Origin: Lophium mytilinum
Lineage: Eukaryota; Ascomycota; Dothideomycetes; Mytilinidiales; Mytilinidiaceae
Length of the DNA stretch: 64,000 nt
NCBI GenBank assembly: GCA_010093605.1
Contig: MU004189.1
Span: 1,495,834-1,559,833, forward strand
Direction: 5' to 3'
Both the position numbers and the translations under genes were made by a program. The notes under the pieces are model-generated. The model saw nothing but the letters and a program-made list of their open reading frames with translations. It was not told the origin of the DNA and searched no databases. Below, in pieces: positions 1 to 10,579 of this stretch; position 1 is the first letter of the stretch, and each line of letters opens with the position of its first letter.

Positions 1-512
1 TACAAGATGATTCCTAAAAATCTACCAGCTCGTTTCACTACAGGATATGGATGCGTTGCTATCTCTTACAGTATTAGGGAATAGCTATGGAGGAAGGACA
101 CGGAAAAGCTCACATTTTTTCTTCTCTCATTTGGCCTCGGAGTATACGATGGCGGGGTTTGGCATGGGCAACTATATACCCCTACTTTATCGACGGCGGG
201 GATGGAGCACGGTACATTAAAATTGCATCACGTGGTTCGGGGAATGGCGTCCGGTCATGAGTACATCCACACATCTTGCGGGGGAACAGTTTATCAGTGC
301 GAATATAGTTGTATATACATGCTCGAGATACTCATCTTAATACCAGTTAATAATTTCTGCTTCCATAAAGACGGCAGGACGGCTTGTAAACATGTGACCC
401 TTAACTTTTGTGGCCCGTGCGTTACGCGAGACGCGACGCGTTCTCTTAGATGATCTCCGCATTTCTCCAAAGCCACTGCAAACCGTCGCGGTAACCTTGC
501 TACTGAATCAAT
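1..512. other. 5' flank of MSH2, no gene seen
   Basis: This stretch is AT-rich and stop-rich in all frames. It holds only short overlapping open frames without codon bias or recognisable motifs. It probably contains the MSH2 promoter and leader; I cannot point to a specific element. Confidence 0.5.
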
Positions 513-3489
513 ATGGCCTCGCGACCGGAACTCAAAGTCGAAGACGAAGGCGGCTTCGTCAGGTTCTTCCGGAACCTACCCTCAGATGGCGGCGATACAA
601 TCCGGATATTCGATCGAGGCGACTACTACACAGCTCACGGCGAGGATGCTACCTTTGTTGCTAGGACGGTACAGTACTCTCAATCTTTATCTTTGATAGG
701 GCTTTTGGCTAATTGACCCAAGGTCTACCGCACCACCTCCGTCCTCCGCAAACTGGGCAAAGAACCAGGTCTCGAATCCGTCACCATGTCGATTACAGTG
801 TTCCGTAACTTTCTCCGCGAAGCGTTGTTCCGCCTCAGCAAGCGCATTGAGATATGGGAGTCATCGGGCAAGATGAACTGGAAAGTCAAGAAACATGTAC
901 GATTGATAGACGGCCCTTAGAGATGTGGAGCAATGCTGACCAGCGTGGATAGGCATCCCCAGGAAACCTCCAGGACATCGAAGAAGAGCTCGGCGGACAG
1001 CTCGAGAGCGCGCCCATAATACTAGCAGTGAAAGTCACAGCGAGGGCTTCTGAAGCCCGGAACGTTGGTGTCTGCTTCGCGGATGCCAGTGTGAGGGAGC
1101 TCGGGGTGAGCGAGTTCCTGGACAACGACCTCTACTCCAACTTCGAATCTCTCCTCATCCAGCTCGGGGTGAAGGAGTGTCTGATACAAGCGGATGGCAC
1201 GAAAAAGGATGTGGAGCTAAACAAGCTACGGACGATTGCAGACAACTGTGGATGCGCCGTTTCGGAGAGGGGGTTCGCGGATTTCGGCACAAAAGATATC
1301 GACCAAGATTTGGCCCGATTGCTGCGTGATGAGATGGCCGTTGGAAGCCTCGCGCAGACGGATCTCAAGCTAGCGATGGGTTCGGCGGCTGCGCTGATCA
1401 AGTATCTAGGCGTCATGTCGGATTCGTCGAATTTCGGGCAATATCAGTTGTACCAGCACGACTTGTCGCAATACATGAAGCTGGATGCGGCAGCGCTGAA
1501 AGCTTTGAATCTGATGCCTGGGCCAAGGGATGGCTCTAAGACTATGAGTCTGTATGGGTTGTTGAATCATTGCAAGACTCCTGTGGGCAGCCGTCTGCTA
1601 GCGCAATGGCTCAAGCAGCCCCTTATGAACGTGGAAGACATTGAACGAAGGCAGCAGCTGGTTGAGGCTTTTGTGGAGGATACGGAGCTACGACAGACCA
1701 TGCAAGAGGATCATCTGCGGTCTATCCCGGATCTTTACAGACTTGCGAAGAAGTTCCAGAGGAAAGTGGCAAACCTGGAGGATGTTGTTAGAGCATATCA
1801 GGTGGCTATCCGCCTCCCTGGATTTCTCGGAACCCTTGAAGGGATCATGGACGAGCAGTACAAAGACCCGCTAGAGGCTGAATACACTTCAAAACTACGA
1901 GTACGTCCAAAATATATCATCTCTTCCCTATGGAGTCCACTAACATCTCTAGGAATACTCGGACAGCCTAGCGAAACTTCAGGAGATGGTTGAGACTACC
2001 GTAGATCTCGACGCACTTGACAATCACGAATTTATTATCAAGCCAGAGTTTGACGACGGGTTACGAACAATCAGGAAAAAACTAGACCGTCTAAAGTATG
2101 ACATGGGAGTTGAACATAGTAAGGTTGGAAAAGACCTTGGTCAGGAGATCGACAAGAAGCTGTTCTTGGAGAATCACCGAGTGCATGGATGGTGCTTCCG
2201 TTTGACCAGGACGGAAGCTGGGTGCATTCGGAACAAGAAGCAGTATCAAGAATGTTCGACTCAGAAGAATGGCGTCTTCTTCACTACTTCAACACTTCAA
2301 GGACTGCGGCGAGAGTTCGATCAGCATTCTGATAACTATAATCGCACACAAAGCGGGTTAGTCAATGAGGTCGTTGGAGTCGCTGGTAAGCTCGCATACT
2401 TCGAGTAATCTGGGTGACAGTAACTAAACTGGAATAGCATCCTACTGCCCTGTCATCGAGAAGCTGGCCGGCGTTCTTGCACATCTCGATGTCATTGTAA
2501 GCTTCGCTCACGTTTCAGTCCACGCTCCCACCGCCTATTCGCGCCCCAAGATGCACCCTCGAGGCACCGGAAACACGATTCTCAAAGAAGCCCGTCATCC
2601 CTGCATGGAAATGCAAGACGATGTTCAATTCATCACAAACGACGTGTCTCTCGAACGCGGCAGCTCCGAGTTCGTCATCATCACCGGACCCAACATGGGT
2701 GGTAAATCCACCTACATCCGCCAAATCGGCGTCATCGCGCTGATGGCCCAAATCGGCTGTTTCGTGCCTTGCTCCGAGGCCGAGCTGACCATCTTCGACT
2801 GCATCCTCGCCCGTGTCGGCGCCAGCGACTCGCAACTGAAGGGCGTCTCGACCTTCATGGCTGAGATGCTGGAAACCGCCAACATCCTCAAGTCGGCGAC
2901 GAAGGAGAGCCTCATCATCATCGACGAGCTCGGCCGCGGCACAAGCACGTACGACGGCTTCGGGCTCGCATGGGCCATCTCGGAGCATATCGTCAAAGAA
3001 ATCGGCGCCTTTGCCCTCTTCGCAACCCACTTCCATGAACTCACCGCCCTCAGCGACACGTACCCACAGGTTCAAAATCTCCACGTCGTGGCCCACATCA
3101 GCGACTCGCCCCCTGACGGCGCCCATGCGGAGAGCAGGCGCGAAGTGACGCTGCTCTACAAGGTGCAGCCGGGCGTGTGCGACCAGTCGTTTGGCATCCA
3201 CGTTGCGGAGCTGGTGCGTTTTCCAGCCAAGGTTATCAACATGGCGAAGCGGAAGGCGGATGAGCTGGAGGACTTCTCGGGCAAGCATGAGGATGGGTAT
3301 GTGGCGGCGGAGCAGGAAGACGTGGAGGAGGGAAGCCGGCTGCTGAAGGAGGTGCTGGTGAGGTGGAAACGGGAGGTTGAGGCCGAGGGGTTGAGTGGGG
3401 AGCAGCAGGTGGAGAGGATGAGGGAGCTCGTCGGTGCGGACGAGAGGTTATTGGCGAACCCGTTCTTCAAGGGGGTAAAGGCGTTGTAA
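513..3489 (+). CDS. MSH2: DNA mismatch repair protein Msh2
   Basis: MutS homologue 2, the common subunit of the MutS-alpha and MutS-beta heterodimers that recognise mismatches and small loops in nuclear DNA. I read five exons: 513-668, 723-896, 953-1900, 1953-2385 and 2438-3489, giving 920 residues, close to the usual fungal length of about 930. The N-terminal mismatch-binding and connector domains are followed by the lever/clamp helices. The C-terminal ABC-type ATPase has Walker [10 protein letters not shown] near residue 653, Walker [11 protein letters not shown] near 731 and the switch ATHFHEL. The start was chosen because [15 protein letters not shown] matches the conserved fungal N terminus. 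A GTAAGC...TTTCAG pair inside the last exon (about 2498-2518) could look like an intron, but the frame through it reads [13 protein letters not shown], which is conserved, so I kept it as coding. The gene appears intact. Confidence 0.96.
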
Positions 3490-4100
3490 GAGACGACTAG
3501 GTGGACTGATTGCGAGATATTCGATAAGGAGCTGTAACGGCGTTCAAAGGTGGGCACTGGCGTATGGGGTCTGGAAGTATTCTTCGACGTATACATGGCT
3601 ATGTACGATTAGCTCTGTTACATAAGCTATAATATCGAGGCCTGAAAAGAGTCCTACCGTCCGGATTCATATTGAGACTAAACTCAATATTGCCGTAAGT
3701 AGACTATGCGGCTGGAAAAGTCTCAAGATATCAATTAGCTAAGAAGAAAGTAGAACACTTATCTGAATATACTCGACACCCTAAGCTAGATGTGTGTAGC
3801 CTCCCCTTGTCTCCTTTCCTGCTATCGAGACGTCCAGCGTATCATAACCAGAGCCTATCCAAAGCCCACCCCGCCGACTAGCATTATTAGAGGTGTAAGG
3901 TATTCGCATGCACGAACTTCCGCTTTGACCCTCTAATGTATTGGAAATTAGCCTGACTTGACAATCTAATTTGGGGTGTGCTATATGACTTTTAGTTCTC
4001 GCCCTCTAGTCTGGCCTATTCTAATCTTCGCCAAGAATCCGTGGAATATTTCCTGTCCATTTCTACCTTCCAGCTGTCAAAAACCTTTATACACTCCTGT
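3490..4100. other. 3' flank of MSH2, no gene seen
   Basis: AT-rich intergenic DNA between the MSH2 stop and the end of the O-methyltransferase pseudogene. Only short shadow frames occur. Two convergent transcription units would terminate here; no specific terminator signal is recognisable. Confidence 0.5.
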
Positions 4101-5608
4101 CTATTTCCCAGGTAAAAAAGGTGAGCCTCCATGCTTCCTATTCCCTGAAGCTCCAACCGACACTACCTCTCCAACCCCCTCTCCAACCCCCTCCTCAACA
4201 AGGCCAACCTCCATCACCGCATACCTCCTCACTCTCGGCGGCTCCACCACTCGGAGCACCCTCAATCTCACATCAACTGCCCCCAACAACCCCTCCCAGT
4301 CCTCCCTACTCCGCTCCCGCGCAGCACAAAGCACCCACATCGTCAGATCCAACGACCTAATCTGCGCCTCCTCATACATCCCCAGGGTCCCCGGCTCCGG
4401 CACCACCACATCCACGACCACGATCCGAGACTTCGGTCCCATGGCATCGACAACATGCGCTAGGATCTACCGACAGTGTGCGTCAGACCAATCGCGGAGG
4501 ATGTTGCGGAGGAAGTAGACGGCGACGTTGCGGGTGATAGCAGGCTGGGGAGTGAAGAAGTCGTGGGGGAGGAAGGTGAGGCGGGAGGCGATGGGGGCTG
4601 ATAGGGAGGCGATGTGGGCATTGGCCTGGGGGGCGAGGCTGGGGCGGTCTTGGACGAGGAATTGTAAGTGGGGGTGGGCGGTTGCGATGGCGGCGGAGAC
4701 GTGCGATAGACCGCCGCCGATCTAGAAAACGGTACCGGTTAGCATGTCTCGTCGGAGTCGATGTTACGGGGGACTCCGTGCGGTTGGGCGCAGGGAGCAT
4801 GGAATAGGGGACTTACATCGACAGCCAACCCCCTTTCCTCTACGTTACGCCAGCCATACACCGCGGCACTCTCCTCCACCTCGTTCCCACTCGTCACCGC
4901 CTTCATCAAGTGAGCGAATTTCTCTCTCCGCTACGGCTCCTTCTCTAGGTGCGCGAAGAACAGATCTCCAACCGCTACCGCATATGGCGCTTCTTCCGGC
5001 CTCGCAGAGTCCCCAAACCGCGTCACCGTCTCCAGCGCCTTTGAGCACGCAGCGAAGAACATGTCTGCGCGAAGCCATGCACAGGCGTGGTAGCCCTCGT
5101 CCTCAGCCAAGAGTCGTGAGCCAGCAGTGTGCGCTGCGAATCCGGGCGCGGGTTCGAGGAAGTAATGGTGTGTGGTTGCCATGCTGAGACAGCGAGCTAG
5201 AAGGGATTCGCTCAGGCCAGTCTTCTCGGCAAGCTCGCCGAAAGCGATTGGGGAGTTGAGAGGGATTGCTTGGGGAATGTTGAAGTGGCAGAGGACTTGG
5301 AGGCTGGTGAGGAGGTAGATTTCGCTCATGCAGATCCATTACAGTTCCTCCGCTGGGCCGATTATGAGCTGATTCAGAGTTCTAGAGGCGTTGATTAGGG
5401 CGCCTCGGGCGATGATGACGCTTTCTTCTGATGCTGGGATGGCGAGGTCGATGGGGGCAGAGCGCTTGAAGGAGGGTTGTTGGAAGCCATTGCGAGTTAG
5501 GTAGTCCTCCAAGATTGTAGCATTCTTGGAGATGTCGGCTGCAAGCTGTGATAGCAGGCTTGAAAGTAAAAAGGGTTGTGGATGTACCGAGTGAGTGAGG
5601 TAGAACAA
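4101..5608 (-). pseudogene. SAM-dependent O-methyltransferase pseudogene (secondary-metabolite type)
   Basis: On the minus strand one frame plus one intron (donor GTAAGT, acceptor TTCTAG, roughly 4723-4806) gives a near full-length plant/fungal-type O-methyltransferase. It has an N-terminal dimerisation and winged-helix part (LAADISKNATILEDYL, then GELAEKTGLSESLLARCLS), a SAM site (VDIGGGLSHVSAA) and the C-terminal catalytic part (VAVYFLRNILRDWSD, then RIVVVDVVVPEPG). The frame is interrupted by three in-frame stops: TAA at 5339-5341, TAG at 4931-4933 and TAG at 4467-4469. Each stands where family members could carry Gln, so each fits a single C-to-T change of CAA/CAG. The catalytic His of the family HDWSD motif reads Arg here. 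The N terminus is uncertain and the C-terminal tail is encoded by a short direct repeat. No other biosynthetic genes adjoin it. I infer an inactive relic; a recoded or read-through gene is much less likely. Confidence 0.82.
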
Positions 5609-6627
5609 GCCAGAGCTAAGAGCAGGACTTGAGGAGTTTTAAGCAGGTAGGTGGAAGTGAGTGAGGTAGAGTAGGGTCGTAGAACCAAATACAGAATTTG
5701 ACGAGAACTGGAGAGGTCTGCAGAGGTACGGATGAAACTGAGGCAGAGCAGGCTAGATTCATGAAGCTATGCTGCATATGGACTATTATAGATAGGAGTG
5801 ATCGATGAGAACAGGAAAGTCAATGTATAAGTCGGCCCTCTATTTGTACAAATTGGAAGTCGAGATAAGCAGCAATACTTACGATAGGGGATCCCTTACC
5901 GTATATCTCCATTCTACTCCATACATGCTCATTTATACACCAGCTGTCATCAGCTATGTAATTTTGATCGTCATCCCAACAGTATAACTCTTGACACTAA
6001 GGCACACTCATAATGCGATCTTAGTAAATAGCTAAGCCGTCAGCTGCAATTTGTTGTAAGGTATAGTCTATCTAAGACACCCTTACAGAACCCAGCTGTA
6101 GTTGTGCAGGAATGTTCACCTTACGCAGTAGATGTGGAAAGATCCCTGAATTGAAGAGACACATTCATGTATAATTGAAATCGATCTGGGTGGAAACTCT
6201 AGCTCCAAGTTTTTATATTGAAACTTTTGCAGTAACAGCTGTATACACTAATCATATCGTGAGAATTGTTCTTCTGGGAAGGATCGAAGCCTTCCAAGAC
6301 CATATATTGCATGTTGGGGCCTCTAGCTCGCCGCATGCAGGTGGTCTTCCGCAGGGCGGGGGAAATGCGTAATTTGAATAGTATTGTGCTCTTGCCAGTA
6401 AGAGGATGTTTGCTTTATTTCTCTCGATGAGTGCCAGTGTCGAGCCGACGTCATCGCCGATGATGATTTACGGATAAGAGGTCTCGAAGGAAAAAGCTGA
6501 AGTATTCTAATGTCATGTGATGACTTAGCATAAGCCCAGGTAGGCAACAGCCTCCAAACAATTACGCTGCATCCAGAGTCGCATTCCGTCCATTGATCTT
6601 TTGCTACATACTTGCCATAACACCATA
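5609..6627. other. AT-rich intergenic region, no gene seen
   Basis: About 1 kb of AT-rich sequence with frequent stops in every frame. It separates the O-methyltransferase relic from the F-box-like gene. No repeats, RNA gene or motif could be recognised. Confidence 0.5.
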
Positions 6628-7290
6628 ATGCCCCAAGCTGCGAAACCTCTAAAGAGAAACAAGAAGAAGCGCCGCCTTTCTTCGTTTCTAGCACTCCCGC
6701 GAGAGATTAGAGATGAGATATACTACTACGCGCTCGACTGGCCCAACCTAGACAATGTATTCAAGAAACTTGAACAACAAGAGAAGAGGGCCGGAGAAGA
6801 GCACCAAAAGCTCCATAACAAGCAGCCGCGATGCCGGATCCCAAGGCCACATCCCCAGCTCCTAACCCCGAGCCTGCTTCTCGTCAGCCGACAACTCTAC
6901 ACAGAGGCAATTGACGTCCTGCGCCAGAAGCCGCTCGTGATCCCAGGGCCACCGCCACGCTGCTATGCAACCGGGGTTGACCTCGGAATCACAGAGGTTG
7001 TCGGCGAGGAGACGCTACAGAGTGCTCCCTATGTGACGCTTGAGATTGACTTCCTCTACTGGTCTTGGGACCGTGTTCTCGAAACCCTTCTTGACGTCTG
7101 GAACGTGAAGCAAAGCCTTAAGATGCTAGTTGTCCGGGTTTCAAAGAAACCAATCGCTGGTCATGTAGCTTTGGATCTACCTCCAGAGTCACAGAAGTAT
7201 CATTTCGGCCCACGCAGACATGGCTATGTTCATGCAACGATACTGTCCAGGGTGAGCAGTCGTGCTTCTTTGTACAGTGCCTTCTTTTGA
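6628..7290 (+). CDS. Small F-box/2EXR-like protein of unknown function
   Basis: Predicted protein of about 210-220 residues. After a basic N terminus (KRNKKKRRL) it carries FLALPREIRDEIYYYAL, the signature at the start of the F-box-like/2EXR region common in large families of filamentous ascomycetes. A second conserved-looking stretch, LLVSRQLYTEAIDVL, is also typical of those proteins. No catalytic motif is visible. I chose the ATG at 6628 rather than 6601 because the shorter form starts directly before the basic segment. The 3' end is ambiguous: unspliced, the frame stops at 7290. A GTGAGC...TGACAG intron (7252-7294) would instead give a six-codon last exon ending at 7315. Role in substrate recognition by an SCF ligase is only a family-based guess. 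Confidence 0.55.
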   Translation: MPQAAKPLKRNKKKRRLSSFLALPREIRDEIYYYALDWPNLDNVFKKLEQQEKRAGEEHQKLHNKQPRCRIPRPHPQLLTPSLLLVSRQLYTEAIDVLRQKPLVIPGPPPRCYATGVDLGITEVVGEETLQSAPYVTLEIDFLYWSWDRVLETLLDVWNVKQSLKMLVVRVSKKPIAGHVALDLPPESQKYHFGPRRHGYVHATILSRVSSRASLYSAFF

Positions 7291-7315
7291 CAGATTCTTA
7301 GCTTCTGCATCTGAG

Positions 7316-7829
7316 TTACGATGTGCCACTCATGATGGAGAGGTTGGGAGGGGAACTGTTCGACTATAGAATGGTGAATGATTACCCTCATGGTGGAGGT
7401 GGTCCTTATCATTCTCTATAACTACATTCGCACAGACTGCGATATGTTATATGGGGAGCACTAAGATGAGTAGCCGATAGTTAGTGCACGATCGTAGTTA
7501 ACACCACAATTTACCGCATAGAATCTGGTATCTGGCATCAAGAGAAGTCCCCATTGCACTGATATACCACTTCCAAAAGCCTCGGATTCTCCTCGCTTCA
7601 TGAGCCTCTGGACAACAAGGTGGAACTCTGCTCTACAACCTAGAGACAGGGTCACAAACTGCACCGTCGCGGGGGATTGAATATAGGATGTAAGTGCAGA
7701 ATCTGTAACCAAGGTGGTGGGTGCTTTGACTGCTACCACGGCCAAGCTTCTAAGACGTGCGCGTAGCTAGTGTCGGCGAATACCCCTAGAGAATACTAGA
7801 TGACTCTCCATTATGCTACGCTAATTGAT
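7316..7829. other. Intergenic, no gene seen
   Basis: Roughly 500 bp between the F-box-like gene and the convergent alcohol dehydrogenase. Short open frames on the minus strand lack family motifs and are treated as chance. Confidence 0.45.
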
Positions 7830-9228
7830 CTAGTCAAATCTAACGCCCATCCGCCCTTGGGCTTTATGCGAGTTCTGCGAATATTGTTAGCGGAGTGCTG
7901 TTAAAGGAACAACGCTTAATCATCGACTAACCATCAGTTCAATCATCTTCGGCACCTCTTCTAACTTGTAGTGCGTTAGATGTGCATTGATGTTGTGCTT
8001 GGCGCTGAACTCAATACACGGCCTCATGTTGTAGCATGCTATCACGAAATCAGCCGTAAGTCATCAACTCCCTTGTCTGGAACCACTTACTCCCGTTATT
8101 ACTTCCCCGCACCCGATATCTGCCCAATGCAATATCCAGCGCGTTTAGCTCAATCGGCTTCTGCGGGATGCCAACCACCATTAGAATGCCAGAACCTGGG
8201 CGGATGATAGCAGGCGCATCATCGTAGGATTTCTTAGAAGCAGTGAAGTTCACAGCCGCATCCACGCCACCGTCGGTAAGCTCGATGACCTTCTTCTGCC
8301 AGTCCTTGTCCTCCAACGTGTTGAAGACGTGATCAGCGCCAGATTCCTTCGCAGCGTCGAGAGCTTGAGGCGCAATATCTAGGCCGATAACCTTAAGGCC
8401 CATCGCCCTATTCATCCACAGTCAGCTTAGCCTCCAACACCCACTTCCAGCACCCAACCCCCCCTGACCATCCCTCAACCCCAAGAGAAAAGAAACAGCC
8501 ACACTTACTTCGCATATTTAATCCCCAAATGCCCCAACCCCCCACACCCAATCACCGCCATCCACTTCCCCTCCTCCAACCCACAATCCTCCACCCCATG
8601 AAACGCCGTGACCCCCGCACAAAACAACGGCGCCGCCTTATACACATCCAACCCCTCCGGCAGCACCATCGCCGCGCGCGCATCCACACACACATACTCC
8701 TGGAAATACCCATTCAGCGTGAACCCCTGCATCTTCGTCTTCCCCGTCACACACCACGAGTTATGCACGTTGCGGCACGCGTGGCACTCGAAGCAGCAGT
8801 CGACCGCGCACAGGAAGCCAACTTTGTCGCCTTCTCTGAAGCCGAGGTCGGCGACCCCTGAGCCGGACGACACGACGAACCCCGAGCCTTCGTGCCCGAT
8901 GGTCACGCAGGGGTCCGAGCTGAGGATCAGGCCTTGGTCGTTGGGCTCGAAGAGCATGACGTCCGAGTGGCAGAGCGAGGCGCACGCGACTTTGACGAGG
9001 AGTTCGTGCGCGCGCGGGGTTGGGATGGGGATTTCGTTGAGGTGGAGTTTGTTGTCGCGCGCGTCGTATCTGGAGGTTGAGTATGTAAGTTTGTGGGGGA
9101 TCGGGAGGCGCGAATGGGTGGTTTTTGGGGGGATTGAGATTGAAGAGAGGCTGGATAGTCTGGAGGAGATGTAGATGTACTCACTGTTGCGCCTTCATCG
9201 TCTTCTTGGTTGGGTGGAGGGACCCCAT
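7830..9228 (-). CDS. Zinc-dependent alcohol dehydrogenase (yeast Adh1 type)
   Basis: Medium-chain NAD(P)-dependent alcohol dehydrogenase, oxidising a primary or secondary alcohol to aldehyde or ketone, probably cytosolic. Five exons on the minus strand, 9185-9228, 8509-9069, 8091-8407, 7932-8038 and 7830-7874, give 357 residues, the normal family length. Catalytic zinc ligands are visible in ASLCHSDVM and GHEGSGFV. The structural zinc site has the Cys pattern C-x2-C-x2-C-x7-C starting in the DCCFECHACRN stretch. The Rossmann motif is GCGGLGHLGIKYAK, followed by VIGLDIAP, whose Asp favours NAD over NADP. The last exon (KAQGRMGVRFD) restores the conserved C terminus, which supports the final small intron. 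Upstream intron 1 lies after only 44 coding bases. The exact substrate cannot be told. Confidence 0.93.
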
Positions 9229-10579
9229 TGTGTCAATTGAATTTCTGGAATTAGCTTCGAAGGAGAGTCGTGACTTTGACGAGGTCAACATGAAATGAGA
9301 TTTTTGATTGTTTGGCCTTTTCGCACGCGTTACGTGCCTACTAGCGATTATATGCAGTTAACGCGGGAAAGCTCAGCCGCGGGAAGGAGGGTGGACGGGT
9401 GACGTTAATGGCGGGGAATAAGGTTTCCGGCGGACATGTTCGTACGGTAGCTCCTACATGGTTCCACGGTGGCCCGAATTCTAGTTTCGCGAGAGTCCTT
9501 ATGTGGTATTCTTGAGCAGTGGTTGGCGATGAAGATGTGAAGTCGCAACGTTGGCTCATCCTGTTTGGAAACTTCGGCCACTCCCTGGACGCCAGATGGA
9601 CAGCAAGTTGTTGCCATTGTGATATGCTCACACTAATGGCGAGTTTTGTTCCTGTAAGCTGTATGTGACAGAGGACAGGAAAAGCTGCGGCATTTGCATG
9701 AGATCCACAGCCAGCTATACCCCGCCCCCCGCAACCCCACAGATACAGTTCTCATGACTCGCGCCGTATCGACTGGTTACCCCCTTGAATCAGTCACTAG
9801 CCACAAAGAACAAACTCATAAAACAAACATTCGATTGACTACCTATCTGACCTCGCCGCTTGCATCGTTGCTCATCTGCCTCCAATCTGGTATCCAATCA
9901 CCTGGATCTCGACCTCAAACTCCCAACCCCCCAAAGAAAATCCAATGCATTGCTTTCAAACATTAAGCACGTCTAAAGCATTCGCCACACGTATCCACGT
10001 TGGATCGGTATTGAAGAAAGGTAGGGGGCCGGGGTATAGACAAATATAACAGAAATAAGATTGGACCGCCACGAGAGAACCCTTCCAAGAGCGAAAGGAA
10101 AAGAATAGGCTTAGAAAGGCAAGTAGACTCGGCCAATAGAAATGCGAGAAAATAAAGTAAGCCAACCGACGATATATCAATACGCCTGCGAAGGTGGTGA
10201 TGTCCAGCGCCAGGTTAGGCATATGAATCCGCGCCAGCTCTCATCGAGGTCGATTTTTCGTGTTTATAAATAGCGGTAGGGGACTTGGTCCGAATATCGA
10301 AGAGAATAAGGACGAAAAGACGAAATAGAAGTTAATAACTTTAGGCCGGTAGGGCAACGCAAAGAACATAGGGTAGTGGAGCGTGGAGGAAGACCAGATA
10401 GTGTTGTTGCTGGATCAAATCTTCCTTCTTTCAATTCCAACTTCCGGAGATCTCGATTTCAACGCAAATACAAAAAAAATGCATAACCGTCTCTCATAAA
10501 ACAATGCACCATGTCGCTTCACTCATTCATCTTTGCAAAGTGAAAGGTTGCTTGGATCAAAGAGCAGCGAGGCTCATGG
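9229..10579. other. Intergenic region, no gene seen
   Basis: About 1.35 kb between the alcohol dehydrogenase start and the 3' end of the SH3 protein gene. It should include the dehydrogenase promoter and the SH3 gene's 3' UTR. Open frames at 9341-9631, 9694-9966 and 9956-10222 have no recognisable domains and were rejected. Confidence 0.5.

Noticed and set aside
2498-2518. Apparent GTAAGC...TTTCAG intron inside MSH2
   Set aside because: Only about 21 nt, below usable intron size, and the translated segment VSFAHVS is conserved in MSH2.
4101-5608. Alternative genetic code with UAA/UAG read as Gln
   Set aside because: All other genes in the window end at normal TAA, TAG or TGA codons and need no recoding; a mutated relic explains the three stops better.
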